Source: JAWLFY01 sp964462125 (GTDB lineage Bacteria; Planctomycetota; Planctomycetia; Pirellulales; Pirellulaceae). From it: a DNA stretch of 28,050 nt. The position numbers were made by a program, and so were the translations under genes. Below are positions 1 through 7,462 of the stretch, one piece after another (positions within the stretch are counted from its first letter, which is position 1; each line of letters opens with the position of its first letter). Below the pieces are notes generated by a model that saw only the letters and a program-made list of their open reading frames with translations, did not search any database and had not been told where the DNA came from. The stretch spans positions 1-28,050 of the forward strand of contig CAYWXT010000047.1 in NCBI GenBank assembly GCA_964462125.1. The letters are read 5' to 3'.

Positions 1-107
1 GGTTGGGCCAAGCTACGATCGGCCGCGTCGGTCCTGGGGCGATCGAAGCGGGAGTTGTGGGAAAATGTGAGTTCGATCCGTGACACGCTAACGAGGAGTG
101 AACTGAA

Positions 108-320
108 ATGAATGACGATCTGGGCAGGAATGAGGGCGTGACGTCAACGACGGAACCGGCTCCGCGTCTGGCTCCGGAGCAAGGCCGAGGGCGGGAACCA
201 CAGCCACCGACGGAGGTGATTCCGTTTCTGAAAGCTTATGCGAGGGAGAAGCCCGACGTGGCCGCGTTGTGGTGTTTCGGTATTGGGTTCGTGATCGGTT
301 GGAAGCTGAAGCCGTGGTAA
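108..320 (+). CDS. Short hypothetical protein with one C-terminal membrane segment
   Basis: A 70-residue protein of unknown function. The first ~38 residues are hydrophilic and rich in Pro, Glu and Arg. The C-terminus (about residues 41-70) reads as a short amphipathic stretch (FLKAYAREKPDVAALW) followed by a Gly/Phe/Ile-rich hydrophobic segment ending in KLKPW. That arrangement resembles the tail of DUF883/ElaB-like proteins, where a YxREHPW-type segment precedes a glycine-rich membrane anchor, but the resemblance is loose. The ATG is preceded at 94-98 by AGGAG with about 9 nt spacing, which supports this start. It lies 41 bp upstream of the AI-2E family gene on the same strand and may be co-transcribed with it. 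Confidence 0.7.
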   Translation: MNDDLGRNEGVTSTTEPAPRLAPEQGRGREPQPPTEVIPFLKAYAREKPDVAALWCFGIGFVIGWKLKPW

Positions 321-361
321 TTGGGGCCCGGAGGATTTCCGGGCGTTCGATCTGAAGTCGA

Positions 362-1675
362 GTGTCATCGATGAGCGTCAACACCCCTGCCGTGCCACCG
401 GTTGACGCCAATTCTGGTGACGACGCGTCGCGGCCGGAGGCGGGCGCGCCGTTGTCGCCGGCGCGGTCGTCCGATCGGAACCGAGCATCGGCTTCGCTTG
501 TCATTCTCGCGTCGCTGGGAATTCTCTTCGCCCTCTACGTTGCCCGGGTGGTGCTATTCCCGGTGGTACTGGCCTGCATCATCACGCTGCTGCTGCGCCC
601 GATCATTCGCCGGTGTCATCGGCATCGGATTCCCCAGGCGCTCAGCGCGGCGCTGGTGCTATGCTTCTTCCTGCTCTTGTTCGGAGTCACTGCCGCCTAC
701 CTCATCGTTCCTGCCCGTGACTGGATCCAGAATGCTCCAGCCCATATGGAGGTTGTCGGAGAGAAGTTGAGTGCGGTTCGTGATCAATTCGAGGAGATCA
801 ACGAAGTTTCCGAGAAGGTCCGTGAGTTCGCCGACGGGGAGTCCGAGAAGGAGGACGATGACGAGGACGAGGACGAGGAGGCAGGTGCAGAGGAGATCGT
901 CGGCGGGGAGGATGGGGAGGAGGGGAACGAGGAATCGGAATCGACAATCGCGACGGCGATTCGGGGGTGGACCGGAGGTTCCGATGAGTCGTCCGAAGCG
1001 GAGGATCGCCCCGTTCCGGTGGAGATTCGGCAGCGCCGGCCCTTGTCGGGCCTCACCCTATTGAGCACGACGGGGGATTTGGTCGGAGCGTTGGTTGTCA
1101 CCGTGGTGTTGAGTTTTTTTCTGCTGACCACCGGCGATCGGTTGCTGAACCACACGTTGCAGTTGATCTCGTCGTTTCGGGACCGCCGGAACGTTGTGGC
1201 GATGGTCCATGAAGTCGAGCACGGGATCTCGACGTACCTGCTCACCGTTTCGTTGATCAACGTGGGTTTGGGCGTTGTGGTCGCAGGTGCGATGTGGTTG
1301 TTGGGCGTCCCCAACCCAATGCTGTGGGGCGCGATGGCTTGTGTGTTGAACTTCATCCCTTATTTGGGGGCGATCACCGGCTCAATCATCGTTTTCCTCG
1401 TGGCTGTCTACTTTTTCGACTCCTTGGCGTACGCGTTCCTTGTCCCGCTCACGTACTCAATCATCACTGCCATGGAGGGCAACTTGGTCACGCCGATGCT
1501 GCTGGGACGTCAGATGAGACTCAGCCCGGTCGTCGTGTTTCTCTCGCTTCTGTTTTGGGGTTGGATGTGGGGGGTGGGGGGCGCGTTGTTGGCCGTGCCG
1601 ATCTTGGCGGTGGTGAAGATCGCGCTTGAACGGTTCGAGCGGACGCGACCGGTCAGTTTGCTGCTTGGCGTCTGA
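362..1675 (+). CDS. AI-2E family transporter (PerM/YdiK-like permease)
   Basis: A 437-residue polytopic inner-membrane protein of the AI-2E transporter (UPF0118) family. Members export or exchange small molecules or ions; the substrate here cannot be told. Family marks are NFIPYLGAITGS from about residue 330, EGNLVTPMLLGR from about 372, and the following SPVVVFLSLLFWGWMWGVGGALLAVP-type ending, which matches the family's last two helices. Hydrophobic helices begin near residue 44. The cytosolic or periplasmic loop at residues ~159-195 is unusual: it is an almost uninterrupted Glu/Asp run followed by Gly/Glu/Ser-rich sequence that I do not expect in the family core. The start is GTG at 362; an in-frame ATG at 371 is equally possible, and no strong ribosome binding site separates them. 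Confidence 0.9.
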   Translation: MSSMSVNTPAVPPVDANSGDDASRPEAGAPLSPARSSDRNRASASLVILASLGILFALYVARVVLFPVVLACIITLLLRPIIRRCHRHRIPQALSAALVLCFFLLLFGVTAAYLIVPARDWIQNAPAHMEVVGEKLSAVRDQFEEINEVSEKVREFADGESEKEDDDEDEDEEAGAEEIVGGEDGEEGNEESESTIATAIRGWTGGSDESSEAEDRPVPVEIRQRRPLSGLTLLSTTGDLVGALVVTVVLSFFLLTTGDRLLNHTLQLISSFRDRRNVVAMVHEVEHGISTYLLTVSLINVGLGVVVAGAMWLLGVPNPMLWGAMACVLNFIPYLGAITGSIIVFLVAVYFFDSLAYAFLVPLTYSIITAMEGNLVTPMLLGRQMRLSPVVVFLSLLFWGWMWGVGGALLAVPILAVVKIALERFERTRPVSLLLGV

Positions 1676-2085
1676 CCGTCGTTCCGGAGACATTCCGGTG
1701 AGTGTCTTGAAAACGGCGGGGAGGTTGGGCTTGTCGCCAGTTTCACAGGTCTGATAGGGTCGCGAGCATCCGGCGTCCCGGGTTGGATGGTGATTGCCGC
1801 GAAATTGGCTGCAGCGAGCAGGCGTAGCTGTCGATAACACCTTTGTTTTCGCTCTCTGCGCTGTTGAAGTCTCTCTTTCGGCGATCGGATTGCATCCTGG
1901 GACAAGGATTGCGGCGCTGACGACCGGCGCGAAAACGGCCCTTCTGCGGGAATCCGCCAGCGGAACCGCTGAACCGGAGGGCCCGGTCACTCCGCGCACT
2001 GGCATCCGATCAACCATTAGCGACGCTCCTTGGTGGGGCCGTTGCGGTTGATGGAGACCCCATCCCACTTGGGAGCAAATCAACG
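1676..2085 (+). other. 410-bp intergenic region without a supportable gene
   Basis: Between the AI-2E gene and the FlgM-like gene no reading frame shows recognisable protein character. An open frame at 1794-2051 has no family motif and no ribosome binding site. A GTCGATAA octamer at 1830-1837 resembles the -10 of flagellar sigma-28 promoters (GCCGATAA), but no matching -35 is visible. The promoter for the downstream gene probably lies here. No clear terminator was found. Confidence 0.4.
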
Positions 2086-2391
2086 ATGCAGATATTCGGC
2101 CCCTTTCGGGTTTCGACGACACAGGCCACCGGCGGCGCCGATCGGATCGGACCCCAGCAGCCACCACAGCCTGCCGCACCCACGCGGGGGGGCACCCCGG
2201 TGGATCAACTCGACCTTTCGTCCTCAGTGAGTGGTTCGAGCCGTCTTTCCGGGGGTGATCCGGTCGCTGGAAGCGGCGAGATTCGGGTCGACCGCGTCGC
2301 GGAGGTTCGTCGTCAAATCGCCGATGGAAGCTATGAGACTTCGGAAAAACTCGACGCTGCCCTCGATCGACTGCTCGACCGGATGGGCTAG
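2086..2391 (+). CDS. flgM: FlgM-family anti-sigma-28 factor homologue
   Basis: A 101-residue protein whose C-terminal third (about residues 68-100) matches the anti-sigma-28 factor FlgM consensus: RVDRVAEVRRQIADGSYET, then SEKLDAALDRLLDRM. In FlgM these two short helices bind FliA (sigma-28) and hold back late flagellar transcription until the factor is exported through the basal body. The N-terminal two thirds are Gly/Pro/Ser-rich and probably disordered, as is usual for FlgM. The ATG is preceded by GGGAG about 12 nt upstream. No flagellar gene is adjacent, so it is an orphan locus, as often happens in planctomycetes with scattered flagellar genes. Family membership is clear from the motif; the sigma factor it targets is inferred. 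Confidence 0.85.
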   Translation: MQIFGPFRVSTTQATGGADRIGPQQPPQPAAPTRGGTPVDQLDLSSSVSGSSRLSGGDPVAGSGEIRVDRVAEVRRQIADGSYETSEKLDAALDRLLDRMG

Positions 2392-2455
2392 TCTCTGTCG
2401 GAAAACGTGGATGAAGCCATTTGGGCTGAGACGTTCCCAGGGGCGAAGTGTTGGG

Positions 2456-2487
2456 ATCGCGGACGTTCGCGAATCGCGGACGTTCGC
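2456..2487. repeat. 15-bp direct repeat at the probable fur-family promoter
   Basis: ATCGCGGACGTTCGC occurs twice without mismatch, at 2456-2470 and 2473-2487, with a 17-bp period. The junction also creates the palindrome TTCGCGAA (2466-2473). A TATCAT hexamer directly follows at 2489-2494 and could be a -10 box, giving a leader of about 75 nt before the GTG at 2575. A repeat overlapping the -35 region suggests an operator. It does not resemble the AT-rich classical Fur box. Confidence 0.6.
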
Positions 2488-2574
2488 CTATCATGGGACA
2501 TGTAGCCACGTCGGTCCCCGCCCCGTTGATGCGGGAACCACCCAGCGAATTCCCTTGAGGAGAGGCCGACGACC

Positions 2575-3078
2575 GTGTCGAGTTCGCCACAGCCTCTAGA
2601 ACCCCTGGAAGTCTCGCTCACCCCTCAGGAGCGATTCGAGGAGTACCTGCAGTCCAAAGGGCTGCGGCAGACGGGCCAGCGTCGTTATCTGGTCGAGCTG
2701 GTGTTCAGCCAGCATGAGCATTTCGACGCTGACGAATTGATTGATCGGCTTCCTCGTCGGGGGGAGGCGAATTACGTCAGCGCCGCGACGGTCTACCGAA
2801 CGTTGCGGGAGTTCGTCGATGCCGGGCTTCTGCGGAGTTTCCAGCTCGACGGGCGCACGGTCTACGAACACGATTACGGCTATCCCCAGCACGATCACCT
2901 GTACTGCACCCGTTGTCGGCAGCTGTTTGAGTTTCAAAACGATGACTTGTTGCGGCTCCGCGATCAGGTTGCCGCCGAGCACGGGATGCGCGTCACCGGC
3001 CATCGGATGATCATCCAGGGCATCTGCCGGGAGTGCAGCAAGCGCCGCCGCAAGAAGCGGAAGCAGGACTTGGTTTAG
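2575..3078 (+). CDS. Fur-family metal-responsive transcriptional regulator
   Basis: A 167-residue Fur-superfamily repressor. The N-terminal winged helix covers about residues 18-95 and includes GLRQTGQRR (29-37), the metal-site HEHF (47-50), and the recognition helix SAATVYRTL (69-77). The dimerisation domain carries HDHLYCTRC with H106, H108, C111 and C114, and a second pair C151/C154 near the end, so the structural Zn(Cys)4 site is complete. This pattern fits Fur, Zur or PerR equally well; the metal it senses cannot be decided from sequence. The C-terminus ends in a Lys/Arg-rich tail (RRRKKRK). The start is GTG, with GAGGAG about 12 nt upstream. The direct repeat at 2456-2487 may be its operator, which would allow autoregulation. 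Confidence 0.93.
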   Translation: MSSSPQPLEPLEVSLTPQERFEEYLQSKGLRQTGQRRYLVELVFSQHEHFDADELIDRLPRRGEANYVSAATVYRTLREFVDAGLLRSFQLDGRTVYEHDYGYPQHDHLYCTRCRQLFEFQNDDLLRLRDQVAAEHGMRVTGHRMIIQGICRECSKRRRKKRKQDLV

Positions 3079-3101
3079 GGCTTGTATTTGTCTGATGGTC
3101 T

Positions 3102-3137
3102 CTGGCCCGCGGCCAGCGCTGTTGGCTCTGTGTTTTT
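3102..3137 (+). terminator. Possible rho-independent terminator after the fur-family gene
   Basis: A perfect inverted repeat CTGGCC-CGC-GGCCAG (3102-3116) lies 23 nt after the fur-family stop codon, and a run of five T follows at 3133-3137. The 16-nt distance between stem and T-run is too long for a textbook terminator. A second weak stem (GCCA...TGGC) lies between them. It sits in the short gap between two convergent genes, where a terminator is expected. Confidence 0.35.
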
Positions 3138-3147
3138 AGACAGGGGT

Positions 3148-3612
3148 CTAGCTGGCCGTCGATTCGCGGATCTGCTTGAGCAAGGCAGTGAACACCGGAA
3201 GGTTTTGATCGAAGTCTCGGCTTTCGGCTTGGGCCTGAATCAGGTACCGCTTCTCGCCGAGGGTCAGGAGGGTTAGTCGTGAAATGATCAGCAGATCGAG
3301 ATAGTAAAAGCGGATTTCGCCCGCGAACTCCTGCTCTGCCGATGAGTCTCCGATCCCATCCGTTTCGGCGCCTTGTTCGGCGGTGATCCGCTCGTACTCG
3401 GCGCCTTGATAGTCTTGTTGGATTGAACGCACCAAGTCTTCGAGCAGGGCGTCATCGGGGCGCGGATCGTGAACGCGTTCGATCGAGAAAAACCCGCCAT
3501 TGGGGAGTTCCAGCGTGGCCCCTTCGCCCCCTTCCTCCTGGTCACGCTGGACCAGTTCCCAGTTCTCGGGGTAGAGGAACTTCAATCCGTTTGACTCGAA
3601 GGTGGCGGGCAT
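3148..3612 (-). CDS. Hypothetical protein, possible DUF1795/DcrB-like or PsbP-like fold
   Basis: A protein of about 154 residues from the ATG at 3612. The frame is open from ATG codons at 3657 and 3654, but the added 15 residues look non-conserved. It opens with FESNGLKFLYPENWEL, a pattern typical of the DUF1795/PsbP-like fold, where a first strand carries F-x-Y-P-x-x-W. It ends with KRYLIQAQAESRDFDQNLPVFTALLKQI, which also fits that fold's last strand and helix. I see no signal peptide or membrane segment. It is convergent with the fur-family gene and divergent from the TPR gene. The function is unknown, and the fold suggestion is inference from pattern only. Confidence 0.65.
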   Translation of the reverse strand: MPATFESNGLKFLYPENWELVQRDQEEGGEGATLELPNGGFFSIERVHDPRPDDALLEDLVRSIQQDYQGAEYERITAEQGAETDGIGDSSAEQEFAGEIRFYYLDLLIISRLTLLTLGEKRYLIQAQAESRDFDQNLPVFTALLKQIRESTAS

Positions 3613-3760
3613 GGGGAGCGTCGGAGTGGAGTGGAGCGTGGCGATGACCCTCATCATGCCGGTCGTCGTCGGCGGCGTCCACCACTCCCTGTTGCGATCG
3701 GCCGCTCACCTGTGATACGACCCGACTGCCCCGTTATTTTCCTGCACCATCGCCCTTCTC

Positions 3761-4732
3761 ATGCCCCACGGCCACTCCGCAAATCGGTTGTTTGTCCGAC
3801 TGGTGTCGGTTGGTCTGATCGTGGCGACGATTCAGCCCCAGTTGGGTTGCCGCGCGATCGGTCGATTTGGAGAGAGTCGCCAGTCGATCGCGGCCCGCCG
3901 GCTCTCGCGATTGGGCTTGCAGGCGATGCATGAGGGCCAGTGGGGGTCGGCCGAGACGCTCTTTTCCGAAGCGTTGGATGTGTCCTCCGGCGATGAGCGG
4001 GCTCATGCCGGCTTGGCCGAGTCGCTTTGGCAACGGGGGCAACGCGATGCAGCGGTGCGACATCTGGAGGAGGCGGTGCGTCTGAGCGCTGGCGACCCCA
4101 GGCACGTGTTGCGATTGGGGCGGATGTACCTCGAACTTGGTCGGCATGCGGAGGCAAACCGGCAGAGCCTGGTCGCATTGCAGGCGGAGCGAAGCTCGGC
4201 GGAGGCTTGGACGTTGCAGGGGGATTGTCTGTTTGTCAGCGGTCGCAACGATGACGCCCTCGCCGCCTATCATCGGGCCTTGGCGCTCAATCCTGGGTCC
4301 GAACACGCCCAGCTCCAGGCGGCCGAGATCTATCACGCATTGGGGCGGCACGATCGCCTCCTGGCCACCTTGGACCGGCTTCAAGAAGCCCAGGGTGTGG
4401 AGCAATCGCCGGCCCGTTTGGACATGTTGCGGGGGATCGCGATGCGGCAACTGGGGCGCCCTGGGGAAGCGGGACGGTGCTTCGCCAGGGCTGCGACCAA
4501 GAAGCCGCGAGACCCGGTGCCTCACCTGCAGCTAGCGTCGCTGGCGCTCGAACAAGGGGATGTTTCGGATGCCCGGTCCTCCTTGGACACGGCGCTGCAA
4601 CTCGACCCCGATTCTCTGAGCGACCCCCGCGGCATCGACGCCGACGCGCTGCACCGGTTGCAGGCGGGGCCGACGATGGTTGCCGGACAAGAAACCGACG
4701 TCGAGCCCGATCGAACGCCCGTTCGCCGCTGA
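3761..4732 (+). CDS. TPR-repeat protein, possible lipoprotein
   Basis: A 323-residue tetratricopeptide-repeat protein. Residues ~9-29 are a basic-then-hydrophobic signal sequence ending QLGC with C30. This could be a lipobox (Leu and Gly precede the Cys, although Gln at -3 is not ideal), which would anchor the protein to a membrane. From about residue 45 to 300 the sequence is a series of TPR units with the usual A/G, Y/L and P positions, for example AYHRALALNPGSEHAQLQAA. The C-terminal ~25 residues are low in hydrophobicity and not TPR. TPR proteins act as scaffolds; no partner is evident from the neighbourhood. The ATG at 3761 directly precedes the signal sequence. Confidence 0.8.
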   Translation: MPHGHSANRLFVRLVSVGLIVATIQPQLGCRAIGRFGESRQSIAARRLSRLGLQAMHEGQWGSAETLFSEALDVSSGDERAHAGLAESLWQRGQRDAAVRHLEEAVRLSAGDPRHVLRLGRMYLELGRHAEANRQSLVALQAERSSAEAWTLQGDCLFVSGRNDDALAAYHRALALNPGSEHAQLQAAEIYHALGRHDRLLATLDRLQEAQGVEQSPARLDMLRGIAMRQLGRPGEAGRCFARAATKKPRDPVPHLQLASLALEQGDVSDARSSLDTALQLDPDSLSDPRGIDADALHRLQAGPTMVAGQETDVEPDRTPVRR

Positions 4733-4918
4733 CCTCGCCGCGTTTGACCCCATGCATCATTGCCTGAACCGATTATTCCGAACATCGTTGGAGAGGCGGG
4801 AGTAGAAATCGGTGCCCGGTTGGGGGTTTCCAGGATTTCGTGATCTAGATTTCCACCGGAACGCGTCGCACGGGGCCGACGGTTACTTCTCCTTTCCACT
4901 GCTTGCGAGAGCGACTCC

Positions 4919-5263
4919 ATGCCACTCCCCAGCCCGACCTTGACTGACACGCCGGAGCCTTCGATCGTTTCCGCTGTCGGGACGAAATCGAACGTCGCCG
5001 GGTATGTGGAACGCCGCAGTCGGCCGGCGAGTTCCGCCACTTCGTCTGAATCGGGAGTGCGTTCGGATCGGCGGCAGTTTGGCAGCTCGCATCATGGGCT
5101 GTCCGAGGCCGGCCGCGAGTTGGCTCAGGCGATCGATCGGTACAAGCTGGAGAATCACCGCCGCTACATCACCTGCGACGAGATGCTGTCGGTCCTCCGG
5201 GGGCTCGGCTATCAGCGGGCCGCCGATCCGCCGTCGCCACCGGACGGCCGAGCCACTACTTGA
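4919..5263 (+). CDS. Short conserved planctomycete-type hypothetical protein
   Basis: A 114-residue protein. The first ~52 residues are Pro/Ser/Arg-rich and likely disordered. The C-terminal part (about 53-100) is a compact block with FGSSHHGLSEAGRELAQAID, then RYKLENHRRYIT, then CDEMLSVLRGLGY. I recognise this as the kind of small helical domain that recurs in planctomycete genomes, but no function is known to me. It ends with an 8-bp convergent overlap with the minus-strand CNNM gene (5256-5263). The 186-bp gap upstream (4733-4918) shows no other gene. Confidence 0.75.
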   Translation: MPLPSPTLTDTPEPSIVSAVGTKSNVAGYVERRSRPASSATSSESGVRSDRRQFGSSHHGLSEAGRELAQAIDRYKLENHRRYITCDEMLSVLRGLGYQRAADPPSPPDGRATT

Positions 5264-6197
5264 TCAACGGCTGCAGCAGCTGGCGGCGGGTCACGATCGC
5301 GCGGGGGTTGTTGCGATCGTCGCAGAGGACCGCGACATCGCTCTCGGCGTCATAGAGCTGCAGCAATATTTTCAGATGCCGGTCGGTCAGCCGCGCCCGG
5401 ACGACCGGTGTCGTTTCCACTTTCACTGGGTCGGCGGATAGATCGGCGTATCTCACGAAGCCGACGATCCGGCCGCTGCGGCGAACCAAGACGATCGACT
5501 GATTCTGGCGGCGGGCCTGGTAGCGTGCCTGGTCGGCATCGAGGGGCAGGTCGACGATCGCGCAGCGGTCCTGGGGAGTCCCGAACGCGATGGCGGGAAG
5601 ATTCCCGATCTCAAAGATCCGCTGGGCGAAGGACCGCTGCCCCGCCTCCAATATTCCCGCCTCGTGGCCCGCACGCAATACCTGGTCCAGCTCCCCCCGC
5701 GCCATCGCCAGTCGAAGCTGAAAAGGTGTTTGCCCGGTCAGCAACCGCAGCGCGTTGCCCAGCAGCCCGAGCAACGAGGTGATCGGGGCGAACAGGACTG
5801 TGGTCGTCAACAGGAACGGCCGTAACAGCCGTAGTAACCGATAGGGTGCTTGAAAGAACAAGTACTTGGGGAGCAACTCGCCGAACACGAACACGATCGG
5901 GGTCATCATCATCGTCCCGAGCAATTCGGCGGCCGATCCGGCGCTCAACCAGAGGGCCACGGCCCAGACGACTGCAAAGCTGGTGAGGTAGTTCGCGATG
6001 TTGTTGCCGACCAGCATCGTGGCGACATAAATCGCAGGGTGATTGAGCAGCCACACCATCGCACGGGCTGCCTGAGATCCTCCCAGCGCGTCGAGAACAA
6101 GGCGGGTCCTGGGGACCCGATACAGTCCGGTCTCGGTGCCGCTGAACAAACCGCTGAGCACCACGCCGACCAAGAACAGCACCGCGGGGAGCCACAT
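5256..6197 (-). CDS. CNNM-domain membrane protein (CorC/HlyC-type, short form)
   Basis: A 313-residue membrane protein of the CNNM (DUF21) family, related to Mg2+/Co2+ transporters or exporters such as CorB, MpfA and YhdP. The CNNM signature LSGLFSGTETGLY is at about residues 14-26. Further helices lie near 56-80, 90-112 and 125-150, with the conserved FGELLPKYLF between them. A weakly conserved CBS-pair region follows (about 185-313), ending RAIVTRRQLLQPLI. Unlike its neighbour, it has no CorC_HlyC C-terminal domain. Its ATG overlaps the upstream gene's stop as TGATG (1-bp overlap), implying translational coupling. The adjacent longer CNNM gene suggests the two form a heteromeric complex (inference). 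Confidence 0.88.
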   Translation of the reverse strand: MWLPAVLFLVGVVLSGLFSGTETGLYRVPRTRLVLDALGGSQAARAMVWLLNHPAIYVATMLVGNNIANYLTSFAVVWAVALWLSAGSAAELLGTMMMTPIVFVFGELLPKYLFFQAPYRLLRLLRPFLLTTTVLFAPITSLLGLLGNALRLLTGQTPFQLRLAMARGELDQVLRAGHEAGILEAGQRSFAQRIFEIGNLPAIAFGTPQDRCAIVDLPLDADQARYQARRQNQSIVLVRRSGRIVGFVRYADLSADPVKVETTPVVRARLTDRHLKILLQLYDAESDVAVLCDDRNNPRAIVTRRQLLQPLIK

Positions 6198-7462
6198 CAG
6201 GTGTCCTCCCCGGCCGTGGTTGTTTCCCCTTCCACAAGGCGAGCTTCGATCCAGACTCCATGCTCCGATTCGTCAACAACGATCAGCTCGAACGGGCCCA
6301 ACGCTGCGGTGTCTCCCAGTCGCGGGCGGCGTTCATTGTGACGCTGCAGGTATCCGGCCACAGTCACGCTCGGCTCCTCGGGCGTTTCCAAGCCGAGCTG
6401 TTTGACAAAGACTCGCAGGCTGACCGAGCCCGGCAGGCGGTAGCGGTCCGGGCCGAGCTGGCGAATGGTGTCCTCGGAGTCGCCGCCTGCGGAGGGGGAT
6501 AAAACGTCGCGAAGGATATCATCGACGGTCAGCGCCCCGATCGCTTCGCCAAACTCGTTGACGATCACGGCCACCGATCGGTTCTCCTCGTTGAGCTCAT
6601 CGAGGACCTGGGCCACGCGCGCCGACCAAGGGGCGTAGATGACGGGCTCGGCAGCCGACTGCAGGGCATCGACCTGACTGGGCCGCAGTGTCCGGAGCCC
6701 GATGGCGGCGGTGATCACGGTGTCGTCCGATTCGGTGAGCATCAGGTAACCGCCGGGCGGGGCTCCTTCGCGCAGGACCGCGTGATCGATCGGCGCGGGA
6801 CAAATTTTGAGCCGGCCCCGCGGCCGCATGACCTCTACGGCGCGGGTTTCCGCCAGGCCAACCAACGAGCGGAGCGCTCGCCGTTCACGCTGGGCCAGCG
6901 CCGCGTCGTCGGTTCCCAACTCGATCGCCCGCTCGATGTCGGCCAACTCGATTTCCGGCTCCGGCTGCAGTGACGGCCACACCAGTCGGCTGGCGATCAA
7001 ATTGGCGACCTTCAATAGCGGCAGGATCGGATGGACGATTTTCACCGCGAACGTCAATGTCGGTGAGATCAACATCGAGAACCTGACCGGATCGAGTACG
7101 GCCAGACTCTTGGGGGCCATTTCGCTGAAAAAAATAATCGCCAGCAGGCTGATGGCCGTGAACGCGATCGTCGTTCCCCGGACCGACTCACTCGACTCCA
7201 GCTGAGCGCCGACAATCGACGCGATCCCGAAATAGCACATGTTGACGAGCAAATTCCAAAACAGGATCGCCGAGAGCAACCGTTCCGGGTCACGCAACAG
7301 GTTCGCGGCCATCTGTCCCGTTATCCCCCGCCGCGCCAAGCGGCGGCGATCCCGGACGTGCAGCGAGAAGAGGGCCGCCTCACTGCCGCTGAAAAAGCCG
7401 CTGACCAGGATCAACACGCTCATGGCGACCAGCCACGGCCATGCCCGCACCAGCTCAATCAA
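6197..7462 (-). CDS. CNNM/CBS/CorC-domain hemolysin-family transporter
   Basis: A 421-residue CNNM-family protein with the full domain set. The signature SGFFSGSEAALFSL is at about 21-34, there are four membrane segments up to about residue 165, and SEMAPKSLAVLDP lies between helices. A CBS pair covers about 190-330 (VMRPRGRLKI, then VAVIVNEFGEAIGALTVDDIL). A CorC_HlyC domain lies at about 345-415 (TVAGYLQRHNERRPRLGD, then FELIVVDESEHGVWIEARLV). Family members move or regulate Mg2+/Co2+; the ion here is inferred. The start is TTG at 7462, chosen because it gives a 4-bp TTGA overlap with the permease stop and places the first helix correctly. It is the middle gene of a three-gene overlapping unit. 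Confidence 0.92.
   Translation of the reverse strand: MIELVRAWPWLVAMSVLILVSGFFSGSEAALFSLHVRDRRRLARRGITGQMAANLLRDPERLLSAILFWNLLVNMCYFGIASIVGAQLESSESVRGTTIAFTAISLLAIIFFSEMAPKSLAVLDPVRFSMLISPTLTFAVKIVHPILPLLKVANLIASRLVWPSLQPEPEIELADIERAIELGTDDAALAQRERRALRSLVGLAETRAVEVMRPRGRLKICPAPIDHAVLREGAPPGGYLMLTESDDTVITAAIGLRTLRPSQVDALQSAAEPVIYAPWSARVAQVLDELNEENRSVAVIVNEFGEAIGALTVDDILRDVLSPSAGGDSEDTIRQLGPDRYRLPGSVSLRVFVKQLGLETPEEPSVTVAGYLQRHNERRPRLGDTAALGPFELIVVDESEHGVWIEARLVEGETTTAGEDT

Noticed and set aside
1830..1837. GTCGATAA as a sigma-28 promoter -10 for flgM
   Set aside because: No TAAA-type -35 element lies at the right distance and it is ~250 bp from the gene.
1794..2051. 85-residue open frame upstream of the FlgM-like gene
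   Set aside because: No ribosome binding site, no motif and biased composition; probably non-coding high-GC sequence.
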